Assembly: GCA_003151665.1 (NCBI GenBank)
Contig: PLYD01000282.1
Span: forward strand, 1-30,054
From: Candidatus Dormiibacterota bacterium
GTDB lineage: Bacteria > Chloroflexota > Dormibacteria > Dormibacterales > Dormibacteraceae
Direction: 5' to 3'
DNA: 30,054 bases
Program-made: the position numbers and the translations under genes
Shown here: positions 29,281 through 30,054 of the stretch, one piece after another
Numbering within the stretch: the stretch's first letter is position 1
How the letters are laid out: each line of letters begins with the position of its first letter
The notes under the pieces: generated by a model
Database searches by the model: none
The model's input: only the letters and a program-made list of their open reading frames with translations
Told to the model about the DNA's origin: nothing

Positions 29281-30054
29281 ATGTTCGTGGTCAACGCAAT
29301 CCTGCACGCCCTCCAGATCTCGTTGTTCATGCTCTGGGAGGTCCTCTGGCCGCTGGCCTTCGGGTTCCTGCTCTCGGCCATCGTCCAGACAGTCGTCTCG
29401 AAACGAGCCGTTGCGAGCGTCCTGGGCAAGCCCGACTTCAAGGGCTTCGTCCTCGCCTGCGGCTTCGGCGCCGCCAGCTCGTCCTGCTCTTACGCAGCCG
29501 TTGCTGTCGCCAGGGCTCTCTTCCGCAGGGGGGCGAGCTTTGTCAACGCGATCATCTTTGAGTTCGCATCCACCAATCTGGTCTTCGAGCTTGGGCTAGT
29601 CCTGCTCATCCTCCTGGGCTGGCAGTTCGTCGCGGCCGAGTTCGCGGGAGGCCTCCTCATGGCGGTGACCCTCTGGATCATCTTCAAGCTGACCCTGCGC
29701 CAGCGGATGGTCGAGGACGCGAAGCGCCAGGCGGAGCGCGGAATCGTGGCTTCGACCATGGAGGGCCACGGCGAGATGGACATGTCCATCACCGAAGGGC
29801 CTTTTCTCGCCCGGCTCTTCTCACCTCGGGCGTTCACTGCCATCTCCCACTACTTCTATATGGATGTCTACAGCCTTTATATCGACCTGGGGCTGGGCTT
29901 CCTGATTGCCGCCGCGCTCGCCGCCTGGGTGCCGAACAGCTGGTGGCAGGCGCTCTTCCTGACCAACCACCCCACCTTGAACGAGTTCTGGGGACCGCTG
30001 ATCGGGCCCGTGATCTCGATGCTCAGCTTTGTTTGCTCGGTCGGCAACGTGCCC
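29281..30054 (+). CDS. Permease of the ArsP/DUF318 family (partial, runs off the window)
   Basis: 258 codons without a stop. FGFLLSAIVQTVVSKRAVASVLGKP, CGFGAASSSCSYAAVAVARALFRRGASFVNAIIFEFASTNLVFELG and a second bundle ending FVCSVGNVP match PF03773-type permeases (ArsP exports trivalent organoarsenicals; others are putative metal exporters). The ATG follows AGGAG at a slightly long spacing. The CsoR remnant just before suggests metal-linked control. Confidence 0.85.
   Translation, partial: MFVVNAILHALQISLFMLWEVLWPLAFGFLLSAIVQTVVSKRAVASVLGKPDFKGFVLACGFGAASSSCSYAAVAVARALFRRGASFVNAIIFEFASTNLVFELGLVLLILLGWQFVAAEFAGGLLMAVTLWIIFKLTLRQRMVEDAKRQAERGIVASTMEGHGEMDMSITEGPFLARLFSPRAFTAISHYFYMDVYSLYIDLGLGFLIAAALAAWVPNSWWQALFLTNHPTLNEFWGPLIGPVISMLSFVCSVGNVP

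Noticed and set aside
1..30054. CRISPR array, transposase or integrase
   Set aside because: No regularly spaced repeats longer than about 12 bp, and no DDE, HUH or tyrosine/serine recombinase motifs in any plausible frame.

Overview
The window is GC-rich DNA. Many genes are packed into overlapping stop/start operons, with frequent GTG and TTG starts. The gene content (SrsABC-like resorcinol genes, C50-type carotenoid genes, MMPL/TetR pair, DUF427, ArsR-ArsC fusion, ECF sigma/ZAS pair) suggests an Actinomycetota-like bacterium or a neighbouring Terrabacteria lineage such as Dormibacterota or Chloroflexota. No rRNA or other taxonomic marker is present, so this is inference.

Layout. 1-2.8 kb: the end of a membrane protein, an isoprenylcysteine-methyltransferase-like enzyme, and a convergent FAD oxidoreductase plus type III polyketide synthase pair. 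Together these resemble a phenolic-lipid (alkylresorcinol) module. 2.8-4.6 kb: a 3'-half tRNA-Pro fragment, a vapBC toxin-antitoxin pair and a second degenerate tRNA-like piece. 4.6-6.5 kb: three FAS1 (fasciclin) proteins. 6.6-9.6 kb: type 2 IPP isomerase with a small pseudo-receiver gene, divergent from a cobalamin photosensor-like protein and a MerR-PAS protein. 9.6-15 kb: carotenoid operon crtYc / crtYd-UbiA-GT2 fusion / crtI / crtB / plsY. 15-19 kb: SDR, MMPL transporter and TetR. 18.9-21 kb: DUF427, SOUL and SDR. 21.1-22.5 kb: a broken arsC and an ArsR-ArsC fusion. 22.5-23 kb: more tRNA-Pro fragments and short repeats. 23-26.4 kb: methyltransferases mixed with truncated genes. 26.3-30 kb: DUF2892, ECF sigma and anti-sigma, methyltransferase, PIG-L deacetylase, a chimeric UspA, a CsoR remnant and a permease cut by the window end.

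The most interesting part is a probable light-response system for carotenoids. The CarH-type B12 photoreceptor appears split into two overlapping genes: a stand-alone sensor that keeps the W-x9-EH and ExHxxG motifs, and a separate MerR DNA-binding domain fused to PAS. A paired motif, GTCKAA-N6-GTCKAA (12-nt period), lies upstream of fas1, fas2, the SOUL gene, the crt operon and the pseudo-receiver/fni operon. In every case it points in the direction of the gene. This suggests one regulon joining isoprenoid supply, C50 carotenoid synthesis, FAS1 proteins (possible carotenoid carriers) and a heme/tetrapyrrole-binding protein.

The second theme is genome plasticity. Copies of the 3' half of tRNA-Pro(CGG), with short direct repeats beside them, bracket about 19 kb and look like attachment-site scars. 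The DNA to their right holds several 5'-truncated or frameshifted genes. No integrase, transposase, CRISPR array, rRNA or intact tRNA was found.
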